Assembly (NCBI RefSeq): GCF_026011735.1
Contig: NZ_BRVN01000004.1
Location: forward strand, 62,001-126,000
Origin: Dietzia sp. NCCP-2495
GTDB lineage: Bacteria > Actinomycetota > Actinomycetes > Mycobacteriales > Mycobacteriaceae
Direction of reading: 5' to 3'
Length of the DNA: 64,000 nt
In this document: in pieces, positions 54,153 to 63,289 of the stretch
Position numbering within the stretch: position 1 is the first letter of the stretch
How the letters are laid out: the number at the start of each line of letters is the position of its first letter
The notes under the pieces: generated by a model
Databases searched by the model: none
Seen by the model: the letters and a program-made list of their open reading frames with translations, nothing else
Told to the model about the DNA's origin: nothing
Translations under genes and position numbers: made by a program

Positions 54153-54881
54153 GTGGCGGACTTGACCCCCACTCGACTCTCCCCGCGTCCGCAGCTCTCT
54201 GAGGAGGTCGCCGACCACGTCCGGACCCGCATCATGAGCGGGGAGGTCCGGCCGGGCGACTTCATCCGACTCGACGAGACCGCGGCCGCGCTCGGAGTGA
54301 GCGTGACCCCGGTCCGCGAGGCGCTGCTGACCCTCCGCGGCGAGGGCCTGGTGGATCTCGTCCCGCGTCGCGGGTACCTGGTCTCGCCGATGAGTCGGCA
54401 GGACATCGAGGACATCTTCTGGCTCCAGGCCGAGCTGACCAAGCGGATCGCCGACCGGGCGGTCGACCTGTTCGACGCCGCGGGGTTCGACGCCCACGAG
54501 CGCCTCATCGACGAGTTCGAGGCGGCCTCCGCCAACAACGACACCGACAGCGTGGTGCAGTCGCAGTACGCGATCCACCGGTCCATCAACCGCGCCTCCC
54601 GCTCGGACAAGCTGTCACGGTTCCTGTCCAATGCGGCCCGGTACATGCCGTACCGGCTCTACGCCCAGGACCCCGCGTGGCGCGAGCACGCCCTGGTGAA
54701 CAACCGGCGGATGCTCGAGGCACTCCGCGCGGGCGATCAGCAGACCGCCCACGCCGTGGTGGACGAGGAGTTCACGGCAGGTGCCCGGCTGCTGATCAAG
54801 CACCTCGAGAAGGCCGGCGTCTGGGATGAGGTGTCCGAAGACGGCTCACGGCCGGTGACGGTGGCCGCCGCCGAGGCCTGA
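54153..54881 (+). CDS. GntR-family regulator, FCD subfamily
   Basis: 242 residues. N-terminal GntR winged helix (VADHVRTRIMSGEVRPGDFIRLDETAAALGVS...PVREALLTL) and a C-terminal FCD helical domain (LQAELTKRIADRAVDL, HRSINRASRSDKLSRFL with His ligands). It senses an organic acid or acyl compound and represses nearby genes. GTG 54153 start is tentative. Convergent with the MpaB-family gene; divergent from the crotonase unit. Confidence 0.88.
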   Translation: MADLTPTRLSPRPQLSEEVADHVRTRIMSGEVRPGDFIRLDETAAALGVSVTPVREALLTLRGEGLVDLVPRRGYLVSPMSRQDIEDIFWLQAELTKRIADRAVDLFDAAGFDAHERLIDEFEAASANNDTDSVVQSQYAIHRSINRASRSDKLSRFLSNAARYMPYRLYAQDPAWREHALVNNRRMLEALRAGDQQTAHAVVDEEFTAGARLLIKHLEKAGVWDEVSEDGSRPVTVAAAEA

Positions 54882-54898
54882 GGCCTTGCCTCCCGCCG

Positions 54899-54923
54899 GG
54901 GCCTGAGGCCCGGCCTCAGGCCC
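54899..54923. terminator. Bidirectional terminator between gntR and mpaB-like gene
   Basis: GGGCCTGAGGCC-c-GGCCTCAGGCCC, perfect 12-base inverted repeat between convergent stops (54881 and 54928). GGCCTCAG recurs at 54925. No T-run. Confidence 0.65.
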
Positions 54924-54927
54924 GGCC

Positions 54928-55782
54928 TCAGACCAGCGGCCGCCCGGTGCGCACCCGCCACCGCATGTCCAGCAGCAGGAGCCGGTAGGTGATCGTGCGG
55001 ACCGGCTCGGGGAGAGTCCCGTTAAGCCGGGCGGTCACGGCGAGGAACCTCTCGAACCGGCGCTGGTCCCGTGGCGTCCACGGCAGGCCGATCTCGTCGC
55101 GGAACTCGCGGTGCAGGAACCCCGAGGTGATCCACCTGGCGGTCCGACCGAACAGCAGGGTCGCGGGCTGCGGCAGCATTCGCAGCTCGGTCAGCCCCAG
55201 CAGGTGCTCGCGGACGGGAGGGTCGAATCGCACGTGGGAGATGCCGTCGCGCCAGTAGTCGTCGAACTCCGCGCGCGTGGCCGGCCACTGGTCCCGTCGC
55301 ACCTGCAGGGTCGTGCCCAGTGTCGGAGCCGAGGCGTAGAAGGCCTCCCGGTCGGAGTCGGTCATCGGGCCGTGCAGCCACTCGAAGACGTCCTCGAACC
55401 CCACATACAGGCAGGCGGCGACCCACATCTGCAGCTTGGGGTCCATCGCGGAGTACTTGACGCGACTCTCGGGCGTGGAGTGCACGAGCTTGTGGACGCG
55501 GTCCACGGCCTCGCGATAGAGGCGCTTGTCCTCGTCGGTGCCGATCGTGGCCACCGCCAGGTACTGGAACGTGGTGCGGGCCCGCTTCAGCGGTCGCTTG
55601 TAGACGTTGCCGGTGTCCACGCGGCTCTCGCGGACACCCCAGCCCACCTGCGGCCAGGACAGTTGCATGATCACGTTCGCGATGCCGCTGGCGGCGCCGA
55701 GTGAGTCGATCGCGTCGGTGAGCTGCGGCGGGGCCGGGCGGGCCACCGCCGGTGCGGGTGCGCGGTGCAGTTCGTCGAGCAT
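54928..55782 (-). CDS. MpaB-like oxygenase (DUF2236 family)
   Basis: 284 residues. Matches the latex-clearing/MpaB-like, haem-type oxygenase family of actinobacteria: LGAASGIANVIMQLSWPQVGWGV near the N-terminus, KLVHSTPESRVKYSAMDPKLQMWVAACL with the usual conserved His/Asp, and a helical C-terminus. Substrate unknown. Lies just downstream of the mce operon on the same strand, 47 bases after mam, so it may be the last gene of that transcript; terminated by the hairpin that follows. Confidence 0.78.
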   Translation of the reverse strand: MLDELHRAPAPAVARPAPPQLTDAIDSLGAASGIANVIMQLSWPQVGWGVRESRVDTGNVYKRPLKRARTTFQYLAVATIGTDEDKRLYREAVDRVHKLVHSTPESRVKYSAMDPKLQMWVAACLYVGFEDVFEWLHGPMTDSDREAFYASAPTLGTTLQVRRDQWPATRAEFDDYWRDGISHVRFDPPVREHLLGLTELRMLPQPATLLFGRTARWITSGFLHREFRDEIGLPWTPRDQRRFERFLAVTARLNGTLPEPVRTITYRLLLLDMRWRVRTGRPLV

Positions 55783-55829
55783 GGGTGTGTCTCCTTGGGT
55801 GGTGATCGCGCCCGGGTCCGGTGTCCGGC

Positions 55830-56396
55830 TCAGGCGAGTTGGGCGTCGTCGAGCAGCCAGCGGTCGCCGTCGCGGACGACGGTCACGACCATCCGGCTGG
55901 AGTCGACGCGTCCGTCCGGGACGGTGACGTTGGTGACCTCCTGGTCGAGGAAGACCAGCACCACCGCGGTGTCGCCGTCGATGCTCTCGACAGCGGAGTG
56001 ACTGACGGTCCCCGTCGAGGTGCCCTCCCCGCTGGCCAGCAGGTCACGTAGTCCGTCCGAGACCTCGCGGTACCGGTCGGCGAACCCCGGGGTCGCCTCA
56101 GCCACCACGGCGTCGAGGTTGGCGTCCACGTCGGCGTGGTCGTAGGTCGCCAGCTGCACGACCAGCCGCGAGGCCTCCTCGGCGGCGCTCCGACGCAGGT
56201 CGTCCTGCCGGTGCTCCTGCTGGAGCAGAAAGCCCAGCACTGCCGCCGCGACGGCGAGGAGGACGACGACGGCGACGCCGACCGTGGCCCGGCCGGTTCG
56301 CGGCCGCGCGGTGCCGCCGTCTGAGACAGCAGCCGGGTCGCCGTCCGGGGCTGTGGCCGGGGCGTCGGAGCCTCCGGTTCGGGTATCAGCGTCCAT
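55830..56396 (-). CDS. Mce-associated membrane protein (Mam)
   Basis: 188 residues: Ala/Asp-rich cytoplasmic tail, one membrane helix (about 38-62), and an exported SnoaL-like/VirB8-like domain. This is the Mam type that follows mce genes and stabilises the Mce complex. ATG 56396 lies within the end of mceF (11-base overlap). Confidence 0.82.
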   Translation of the reverse strand: MDADTRTGGSDAPATAPDGDPAAVSDGGTARPRTGRATVGVAVVVLLAVAAAVLGFLLQQEHRQDDLRRSAAEEASRLVVQLATYDHADVDANLDAVVAEATPGFADRYREVSDGLRDLLASGEGTSTGTVSHSAVESIDGDTAVVLVFLDQEVTNVTVPDGRVDSSRMVVTVVRDGDRWLLDDAQLA

Positions 56397-57603
56397 GGGC
56401 GTTCAGTCCTTCCATCATCGTGGTCCAGTACGCGGCGATCTCTTTGCCGGTGGGGATGAGCGCCGGGTCCTCGGCCATCTCCGGGCCGATCCGGGTTCCG
56501 GGTTCGGTGGCGTTCGCCAGGCCCTCGTCGTTCGGTCTCGGCGCCGCCCGCGAGCCGCGTTGCTCGAGGTCCTCGCCGGGCGGGCAGTACATCCGCAGGT
56601 TCGGCTCCCGCCAGGAGTCGTCGGCGATGTCGCGGGGCTCATACGGGTAGACGCAGACGGGTCCCTGCGTGGCGACCAGCTGGAAATCGGCCCGCCCGTT
56701 CCGCACCGTGCCGGCCAGGGACCGCAGTCCGCGCTCACCCTGGGTGAGGCCGGCCTCCCACGCGGGTCCACGCTCGGCGAACACCGGCGTCACGACCAGT
56801 GTGTTGGCCAGGAGCCCGGCCGCGTTCTCGCGGTTGGCGTCCAGCAGTCGTTGGGCCCGCAGCATCGCCTCGGGCGAGGTGTCGAGCAAGTAGACGAGGG
56901 TGTCCTCGCGGCGGGCGAGCTGCCCGGTCACGTCGCGGGCGACCGTCGCCGCACCCGTGGCCGGAGCGTCGCGTTCGGCCAGCGCTCGCACGGTGACCAG
57001 TCCGTCGTCGACGATCCCCCGCAGGGTCGGCGCGGTGTCGGCCAGGACCGTGGACAACCGTGCGGTGTCCTCGATGATCTGCCCGAGGCGTTCCCCGTTG
57101 CCCGCGAGCGCCTCGGCGTTTGCCTCACCGATCGTGGCCAGGGCCGCCGGATCGATCGCCTTCAGGGAGGTCTCGATGTCCGCGATGAGGTGCTCGAGCT
57201 TGGCCGGCTGGTCCTCCGGCCGGATCGTCAGCACGTCCCCGTCCTGTAGGTATTGCCCGGCATCGCTGACCGGTCGCACGTCGAGTCGGTTATCGCCGAG
57301 GGCGGTGCTGGTCACCACCTGGGCCGGCGCCTCCGCGGGGATCCGCGTCCCGTCGACGATGCGCAGGTGGAGGTCGACCCCACCGGAGCCGTCCAGAACC
57401 GCGTCCTGGATCACGCCCACGTCGACGCCGCGGTACGTCACACGCACGCCGGGACCCAGGCCGCGGGCGTCCTCCATGTGGGCCATCACCTTGAATCCGC
57501 GGGCGACGTCGGCGTCCTCAGCGATGTAGCGGATGCCGAACCCGATCGCGACCACCGAGATGATCGCGAAGAGCACCACTTGCATGGCGACGTGTCGGTT
57601 CAC
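56386..57603 (-). CDS. mceF: Mce-family protein MceF
   Basis: 405 residues. N-terminal membrane anchor (MQVVLFAIISVVAIGFGIRYI), MlaD/Mce domain (about 40-110, with VTYRGVDVGVIQDA), a long helical needle region and a Cys/Pro-containing C-terminus (GPVCVYPYEPRDI). It is one of the six subunits forming the lipid-conducting tunnel. GTG 57603 overlaps the mceE stop. Confidence 0.92.
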   Translation of the reverse strand: MNRHVAMQVVLFAIISVVAIGFGIRYIAEDADVARGFKVMAHMEDARGLGPGVRVTYRGVDVGVIQDAVLDGSGGVDLHLRIVDGTRIPAEAPAQVVTSTALGDNRLDVRPVSDAGQYLQDGDVLTIRPEDQPAKLEHLIADIETSLKAIDPAALATIGEANAEALAGNGERLGQIIEDTARLSTVLADTAPTLRGIVDDGLVTVRALAERDAPATGAATVARDVTGQLARREDTLVYLLDTSPEAMLRAQRLLDANRENAAGLLANTLVVTPVFAERGPAWEAGLTQGERGLRSLAGTVRNGRADFQLVATQGPVCVYPYEPRDIADDSWREPNLRMYCPPGEDLEQRGSRAAPRPNDEGLANATEPGTRIGPEMAEDPALIPTGKEIAAYWTTMMEGLNAHGR

Positions 57604-58736
57604 GGCGCACCTCCCTGTCCCGGACCGGCGGGCGGCTGCCCCACCGGCGGTTGGGCGTCCGGCGGGCCGGTCGCGCCGAGCGGCAGCGGCCGACCGGCCC
57701 GCGCCTCACCACCGGTGCCGAGCGCGTCCAGGGAGCCGGGCAGGTCCAGGGCGCCATCGAACATCATCTGGTCGCCGCGGACGGCCTCGTCGAAGTAGCC
57801 GACGAACGACTCCAGCGCCGCCAGCGTCGGGGCAACTTCGTCGCCGAAGCCCTCCATGTCCTCGAGCAGGACCCTCAGCGTCGCAAGCGACGGGGCGATC
57901 CGGCCGTCCGTGCCGGTCGTGAACTGCTCGACCTGCACCGTCAGTGCGGCGGTGGTGTCCATGAGCGCGAGGATGGTCTCGCGGCTGGCCGCCGCCTCGG
58001 AGACCAGGTCGGCCGAGACCTCCATACCGCGGTCGATCAGATCGCGCCGCGCCGCGAGCGCGGAGTTGACTCGGTCGAGCGCCACGACCGTCCGGTCGAT
58101 GTCGTCCCTGTGCAGTTCGTACAGCTCGAGCGCACGGTCCCCGCGGTCGCGGATGCGGCCGATCTCCTCGCCGCGCCCGTCCAGCGCGACCGTCAGCTCC
58201 TCCATCACGGTGCCCAGCTGGTCGATCCCGCTGCCGTTGAGCAGCAGGCCGAGCGAGGCCAGGCTCGACTCGAGGTCGGGACCCACCCCGGTGTGGGACA
58301 GCGGCACGAACCGGGTGTCCTCGAGCAGCCCGGAGGACTCCTGCGACCGCTGCTCACTCGGCGGGGTCAGTGCGATGAACGGGCTGCCCAGCGCGGTGGG
58401 CAGGCGGATCTCGGCGAACACGCCGTCGGGCACGCCGGTGTCGCCGGCGAGCCGCACGCCGATCACGGCGTCTGAGCCGTCGGTGTCCACCGAGCGGACG
58501 CGCCCGACCAGGCTCTCCCCGTATCGGACCTCGGCGCCGGGCGCCAGCCGGTCGGCACGGGAGAAGCGCATCTCCACATCTGCCGATCCCTCGCCGGTGT
58601 CCATGCCCAGCGGCACGGCCTGCAGCGACAACCGCGGCGAGTTGAGCGCGACAAGGGTCGCGAGCACGAGTAGCACCACCCCGACGAGCACGAGCGCGCC
58701 CCGCCGCACGTGGGGCGCCACCCTGGTCTCACGCAT
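57600..58736 (-). CDS. mceE: Mce-family protein MceE
   Basis: 378 residues. Membrane anchor near 14-32, Mce domain (VRYGESLVGRVRSV), then helical region. In mycobacteria the fifth Mce protein is usually a lipoprotein (LprK type); here the N-terminus has no Cys and so no lipobox. The start at 58736 is two bases after the mceD stop. C-terminal tail Pro/Gly-rich. Confidence 0.9.
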   Translation of the reverse strand: MRETRVAPHVRRGALVLVGVVLLVLATLVALNSPRLSLQAVPLGMDTGEGSADVEMRFSRADRLAPGAEVRYGESLVGRVRSVDTDGSDAVIGVRLAGDTGVPDGVFAEIRLPTALGSPFIALTPPSEQRSQESSGLLEDTRFVPLSHTGVGPDLESSLASLGLLLNGSGIDQLGTVMEELTVALDGRGEEIGRIRDRGDRALELYELHRDDIDRTVVALDRVNSALAARRDLIDRGMEVSADLVSEAAASRETILALMDTTAALTVQVEQFTTGTDGRIAPSLATLRVLLEDMEGFGDEVAPTLAALESFVGYFDEAVRGDQMMFDGALDLPGSLDALGTGGEARAGRPLPLGATGPPDAQPPVGQPPAGPGQGGAP

Positions 58737-58738
58737 CG

Positions 58739-59839
58739 TCAGCCACCCCCGGTGATCTGCTCGAGTGCACCGACGACCCCGATCGGATCGTCCTGTTCGA
58801 CGGGGAACATGAGCGGGTTGGTCAGTCCGGCCCCCGTGCACAGCGGCAGGGGCTGGCGGGCGCACAGCTCGCGGCCGCGCGCGAAGTGGGTGATGTTGGA
58901 AGAGACGTCGAGCCGGATCCGCGCCCGCCCGTCCGGCCCGATGCTGTCGGCGAGATTGCCCATCATCAGCGGGTACAGGTCGAGGAACTCGGCGAAATCC
59001 GTGCGATGCTCGGCGTACAGGGCGGTGACGTCGCGGGTCGCGTCGGTGGCGGCGGTGATGTCCTCCCCGCGTTCGGCGACGATCGCGTCCAGTTGGTCGA
59101 GGATCACCCGCAGGTCCTCCGCCGGGGCGGCCACGTCGATCTGGTCCTGCCGGATCTGGCGACCGAGGTCGTCCAGGCCCAGCACGAGGTCGCGCATGGT
59201 CTCGTCCCGCGCGCCGGCGGCGTCCATGAGCACGGCGATCTCGGTGATGATCGCCTCCAGGTCCTCGGCCCGGTCGCCGCCCACGGCCGAGACCGTCGAC
59301 AGGTTGCGGATCGCCCGGTTGAGCGTGGCGCCGCGGCCGTCGAGCGCCTCGGCTCCCCGGTCCAGTCCGCGGGCGATCTCGTCGGCCCCGGGCGCGAACG
59401 CCGAGCTCAGGGTGTCGATGCTGGAGACGAACTCGTCAAAGGCGAGCGGCGCGCGGGTCCGCTCGGCGGGGATGGTCCCGTCCGCGGGGAACTCGGGACC
59501 GCCCTGGTAGGCGGGGGTCAGTTCCACGAACCGGTCGGCGATGACCGCGGGGTTCATGACCACCGCGCCCACGTCCTCGGGGAGCGTGGTGCCGGGGTCG
59601 AGCGACAGCTGCACCCGGACCACGTCGCCCGCCGGCTCGACCTGCTCGACCAGCCCCACCTCGACGCCCACGATCCGCACCTGGGAGCCGACGTACACGC
59701 CGTCGGCGTTGGTGAACTCCGCCGTCAGTCGGACGCGGTCGTCGGTGCGCGCACCGGACAGGAGCCAGGCCAGGACCACGACGGCGACGACGACGACGAG
59801 GGACAGCACCGACAGAGCCCGTGTGCGTGTCAGTTGCAT
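58739..59839 (-). CDS. mceD: Mce-family protein MceD
   Basis: 366 residues. Anchor MQLTRTRALSVLSLVVVVAVVVLAWLL, Mce domain with YVGSQVRIVGVEVGLVEQV, then helical needle with Ala/Asp repeats. Fourth subunit of the hexamer. ATG 59839 overlaps the mceC stop by 10 bases. Confidence 0.92.
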   Translation of the reverse strand: MQLTRTRALSVLSLVVVVAVVVLAWLLSGARTDDRVRLTAEFTNADGVYVGSQVRIVGVEVGLVEQVEPAGDVVRVQLSLDPGTTLPEDVGAVVMNPAVIADRFVELTPAYQGGPEFPADGTIPAERTRAPLAFDEFVSSIDTLSSAFAPGADEIARGLDRGAEALDGRGATLNRAIRNLSTVSAVGGDRAEDLEAIITEIAVLMDAAGARDETMRDLVLGLDDLGRQIRQDQIDVAAPAEDLRVILDQLDAIVAERGEDITAATDATRDVTALYAEHRTDFAEFLDLYPLMMGNLADSIGPDGRARIRLDVSSNITHFARGRELCARQPLPLCTGAGLTNPLMFPVEQDDPIGVVGALEQITGGG

Positions 59840-60873
59840 CCGTCCAGCACCCCCAATGCGCAGAGCGCCGAGTCCGGGATGGGGCCCGACGGTGCGCCGA
59901 CGTCCGTCCACGCGCCGTTACCGGTCGCATCGGTGACGGCACGCAGGCCGGGCGGCATCCGGGTGAGGACCTCGTCCATCACGTCGATGTTGCGCTGATA
60001 GGTCTCGCTGATCGAGCGCATGTTCACCAGTAACTGGTCCACGTCGGCGGACTCCTCCTCGAGCAGCGAGCGGACCCGGACCGCGAGGTCCTGCAGGGAG
60101 GTGACCATCGCGCTGAGGGCCTCGCGTCGCTGGGTGAGCACGGTGACCAGCACCCGTGACTGGTCGGTCAGAGCGTTGATGCTGGCCTCCTGCGAGACCA
60201 GCACACGGGTCAGCTCGCGCGTGGTGGTGACGACCTCGGACATCCGGTCCCCGTCGCGGGCCATCAACCCGAGCGCGGCGGAGATGTCGTCGATCGCCTC
60301 GCCGGTGCCCTCGGCGTCCTGGGGCAGGATGCTGTCGAGGTTGTCGATGAGGACACTGACGGCCTCCACGTCGAGCCCCTCGGCGAAATCGGTGAGCTCT
60401 CCGCCGATGTCGTCGATCATGTACGGCGAAGTGGTGCGCGCGACCCCGATACGCCGCTCCGGCCCCAGATCGCCGCCGCCGGCCGGGACCACCGCGAGGA
60501 AGCGGTTGCCCAGGACCGACTTGAGGCCGATCGTCGCGGTGCTCGCCTCGCCCAGCTCCTGGCCCCGGTCCAGGCGGAACTCCACCACGGCCAGGCCGCC
60601 GCCCATCGACAGGGAGTCCACGCGGCCGGTGGGGACGCCGGCCACCAGGACCGGGTCGCCGGCGCGCAGGCCGCCGGCATTGTGGAACTCGGCCGAATAG
60701 TGCTGGGTCCGCAGCGTGTACCAGAGTCGGGGCAGGGCCAGGCTGGCCCCGAACAGGGCGATCACCAGCAGGATGGACACCGCCCCCACGAGGACGGTGT
60801 TGCCCCGCCGCTCGTGTCGGGGGTCGCGGAACAGGTCGACCAGGCTCTCGCGGATCAGGGTGACGGTTCTCAT
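59830..60873 (-). CDS. mceC: Mce-family protein MceC
   Basis: 347 residues. Anchor after about residue 25 (NTVLVGAVSILLVIALFG), Mce domain (RAGDPVLVAGVPTGRVDSL), then helical region and a short Cys-containing end (LCALGVLDGCN). ATG 60873 overlaps the mceB stop by four bases. Confidence 0.92.
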   Translation of the reverse strand: MRTVTLIRESLVDLFRDPRHERRGNTVLVGAVSILLVIALFGASLALPRLWYTLRTQHYSAEFHNAGGLRAGDPVLVAGVPTGRVDSLSMGGGLAVVEFRLDRGQELGEASTATIGLKSVLGNRFLAVVPAGGGDLGPERRIGVARTTSPYMIDDIGGELTDFAEGLDVEAVSVLIDNLDSILPQDAEGTGEAIDDISAALGLMARDGDRMSEVVTTTRELTRVLVSQEASINALTDQSRVLVTVLTQRREALSAMVTSLQDLAVRVRSLLEEESADVDQLLVNMRSISETYQRNIDVMDEVLTRMPPGLRAVTDATGNGAWTDVGAPSGPIPDSALCALGVLDGCN

Positions 60874-61916
60874 CGGCAGGCCTCCGAGTTCCGGTAGCCG
60901 AACAGGCTGGTCTCCCAGTCGTCCCACTTCACGGTGAAGTTGCACATGTAGAGGGCGAGGAACCCACCCTTCTGGGACATGGCGTTGACCTCCCGCGCGA
61001 ACACCGGCGCCTGCCGCAGCGCGGCGTCGAACGCGGGCGTGTTGGGGATCCAGCCGTCGGTCGTGTGGCGGGTCGCGCTGACGCTCGCCCGCAGGTCGGC
61101 ATCGGTCTCGTCCAGCATCGCGGCCAGCGTCGCTGCGGAGCTTCCCCCGCGCTCGATGAGCAGCGCCAACTCCTGCCCGTCACCGTCGGCCAGTGCACCG
61201 GAGACCGTGTCGAGACCGCGGATGAGTTCCTGCAGGTCCGCGCCGCGGTCTGTGAGCGTGGTGTTGAGGGCCTCGATGTTGTCGGCCAGCCGGACGTAGA
61301 CGTCCTCGCGGCCCACGATGTCCCGGCTCAGCAGCGCCAGCCTGGACAACAGGACGTCCATCGCGCCGGGCTCGCCTTGGAAGGCGGCCACGACGGTGGT
61401 CGACAGGCTGTTGACCTCCTCCGGTTCCACCGCCTCGAACAGGGGCTTGAATCCGTTGACCAACGCGGTCAGGTCGACGGGGTCGGTGGTCCCGTCCAGC
61501 GGGATGGTCGACCCCTCGGCCAGCTCCGCGTGGCCGCCCACCGCGGGCTCCCCGTCGGCGGTGGGGTCCAGCGACAGGTAGCGGATGCCGAGCATGTCGC
61601 CGTAGCGGACGGACGCGCGTGCGCCGTCGGTGACCGGGTGGGTGCGCTCCACCTCGAAGTCCACCACCGCGATCACGTCGCCGTCCGGACCGAGTTCCCG
61701 ACGGACGCCCTGCACCACACCCACGCGGACACCGGCCACCGTGACCTCCGAGCCGGCGCCCATGCCGCCGACGTCGGTGAACTCGGCGCTGTAGGTACGC
61801 GAACCCCACCCCACGGGCGGGCGCAGCGTGTTGACCACGAGGACGGTGCACAGCACACCCACGAGGCAATAGGCGAACAGCTTCAGGGCGGGCATCATGC
61901 CGGAACGGGAGGTCAT
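60870..61916 (-). CDS. mceB: Mce-family protein MceB
   Basis: 348 residues. Anchor (LKLFAYCLVGVLCTVLVV), Mce domain (GAGSEVTVAGVRVGVVQGV), helical needle and C-terminal aromatic region ending NSEACR. ATG 61916 overlaps the mceA stop (ATGA). Confidence 0.92.
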   Translation of the reverse strand: MTSRSGMMPALKLFAYCLVGVLCTVLVVNTLRPPVGWGSRTYSAEFTDVGGMGAGSEVTVAGVRVGVVQGVRRELGPDGDVIAVVDFEVERTHPVTDGARASVRYGDMLGIRYLSLDPTADGEPAVGGHAELAEGSTIPLDGTTDPVDLTALVNGFKPLFEAVEPEEVNSLSTTVVAAFQGEPGAMDVLLSRLALLSRDIVGREDVYVRLADNIEALNTTLTDRGADLQELIRGLDTVSGALADGDGQELALLIERGGSSAATLAAMLDETDADLRASVSATRHTTDGWIPNTPAFDAALRQAPVFAREVNAMSQKGGFLALYMCNFTVKWDDWETSLFGYRNSEACR

Positions 61917-63289
61917 CGGATCGTCACCTCGGTCCCCCGCACGAGCGGGGCGAGCATGGTCCACGCCGCCGCGGCGGGATCCGCCTCGACGGACGGCGGC
62001 ACCGGCGAGCCGGGCTCGGAGGCCGCGGCCGACTGCGGCTCCCGAAGGTACTCCCTCTCGGCGGCGGCGTTGATCGTGCGGCTGACCTCGGACGCCGCCC
62101 CGGGCACAGGTGCAGGACCCGCCGCGAGCTGGGCCGGGGTGTCGTGCCCGGGATCGGCCCCGGCCCCGGCGGCAGGCGCGGGCGCGCCTGTGCAGGTCGA
62201 GCCGTCCAGGCCCGGGTACCGCGGGCAGTCCTGTGGCCCGTAGGGCATCGGGTCCGCGAACGACGGCACGGCGGTGATGTTGAACCGGCCCGTCTGGAAC
62301 ACCGTCGTCCCGGCCTCACCCATCGGCCGCATGGCGTACAGCGTGCGGATCACCCCGTGGGGATTACGCGCGGTGCGGTCGAACACGACCCCGGTGTCGT
62401 TGACGAGTCGGATCGCCCCGGGGACGGTCTGATCCGCCATGAGGACACCGGAGCGGGTGGACGCCAGTCCGGCGTCGAGCAGGCGGCTGATCGAGCCGGG
62501 CCGGTCGAGGACGATCTGCGACAGCCGCGTGGCCTCCTCCACGGTCGCGAGGATCTCCGGCGTCGCGTCGGCCAGGTCCTCGGTGAGCCTCGCCAGGTCC
62601 GGCGAGGCGTCCGCCGCGTTCTCCAGGGCCGGGGACAGGTCGGCACCCGCCCGGTCGGCGTCGGAGATCGTCCGTCCCAGAAGCTCCCCGCGGCCGTCCA
62701 GCGCGCGGGCCAGAGCGGTGAGTGTGACCTGCAGGTCCTGCGGCTTACTCGCGGCGAGAAGGTCGCTCGCCCGGGTGAACACGTCGTACAGCAGCACGGC
62801 CTCCTCCGAGGTGTCCGCGTGCAGTTCCGCGCCGCTGGTGAGGGGCGCGTTGCCCGTCGCTGCGTCGGGGGAGACCAGGTCCAGCCGGATGTCACCGAAC
62901 AAAGTCCGCGGCACCACGCGCACCAGCACATCCGAGGGGATGCGCTCGGCGAACTCCCCGCCGATGAGCATCTCGACGCGGGTGCCCGGCACGGTGACGG
63001 TGTCGTCGTCGTCATCACCACCACCGGCGACCCCCGACCCGGCGGGAACCCTCGTGCCCTCCGACTCACGGACGTCGCCCACCTTCACACCCAGGTGGTA
63101 CACGGGCGCGTCCACCGGCACCCGGCCCGCCTCCGCCGGCAACATCACGGTCGCCGTGGCGCCGGTGTCGAACACGCCCGCGCCGCGCCCGACCAGCAGG
63201 ACCGCCGCCACCACCGCGACCACGGAGAACACCACCCCGCGGACGATCAAGGTCCGCCGCGGGGTCGGCCCCGCCACGCGCCGCCTCAC
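61913..63289 (-). CDS. mceA: Mce-family protein MceA
   Basis: 458 residues, the longest here. Anchor (TLIVRGVVFSVVAVVAAVLLVG), Mce domain with VYHLGVKVGDVRES broken by a Gly/Asp-rich loop (GGGDDDDD) typical of no other copy here, a helical needle, and a Pro/Ala-rich C-terminal tail with two Cys. GTG 63289 overlaps the yrbEB stop by three or four bases. Confidence 0.92.
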   Translation of the reverse strand: MRRRVAGPTPRRTLIVRGVVFSVVAVVAAVLLVGRGAGVFDTGATATVMLPAEAGRVPVDAPVYHLGVKVGDVRESEGTRVPAGSGVAGGGDDDDDTVTVPGTRVEMLIGGEFAERIPSDVLVRVVPRTLFGDIRLDLVSPDAATGNAPLTSGAELHADTSEEAVLLYDVFTRASDLLAASKPQDLQVTLTALARALDGRGELLGRTISDADRAGADLSPALENAADASPDLARLTEDLADATPEILATVEEATRLSQIVLDRPGSISRLLDAGLASTRSGVLMADQTVPGAIRLVNDTGVVFDRTARNPHGVIRTLYAMRPMGEAGTTVFQTGRFNITAVPSFADPMPYGPQDCPRYPGLDGSTCTGAPAPAAGAGADPGHDTPAQLAAGPAPVPGAASEVSRTINAAAEREYLREPQSAAASEPGSPVPPSVEADPAAAAWTMLAPLVRGTEVTIR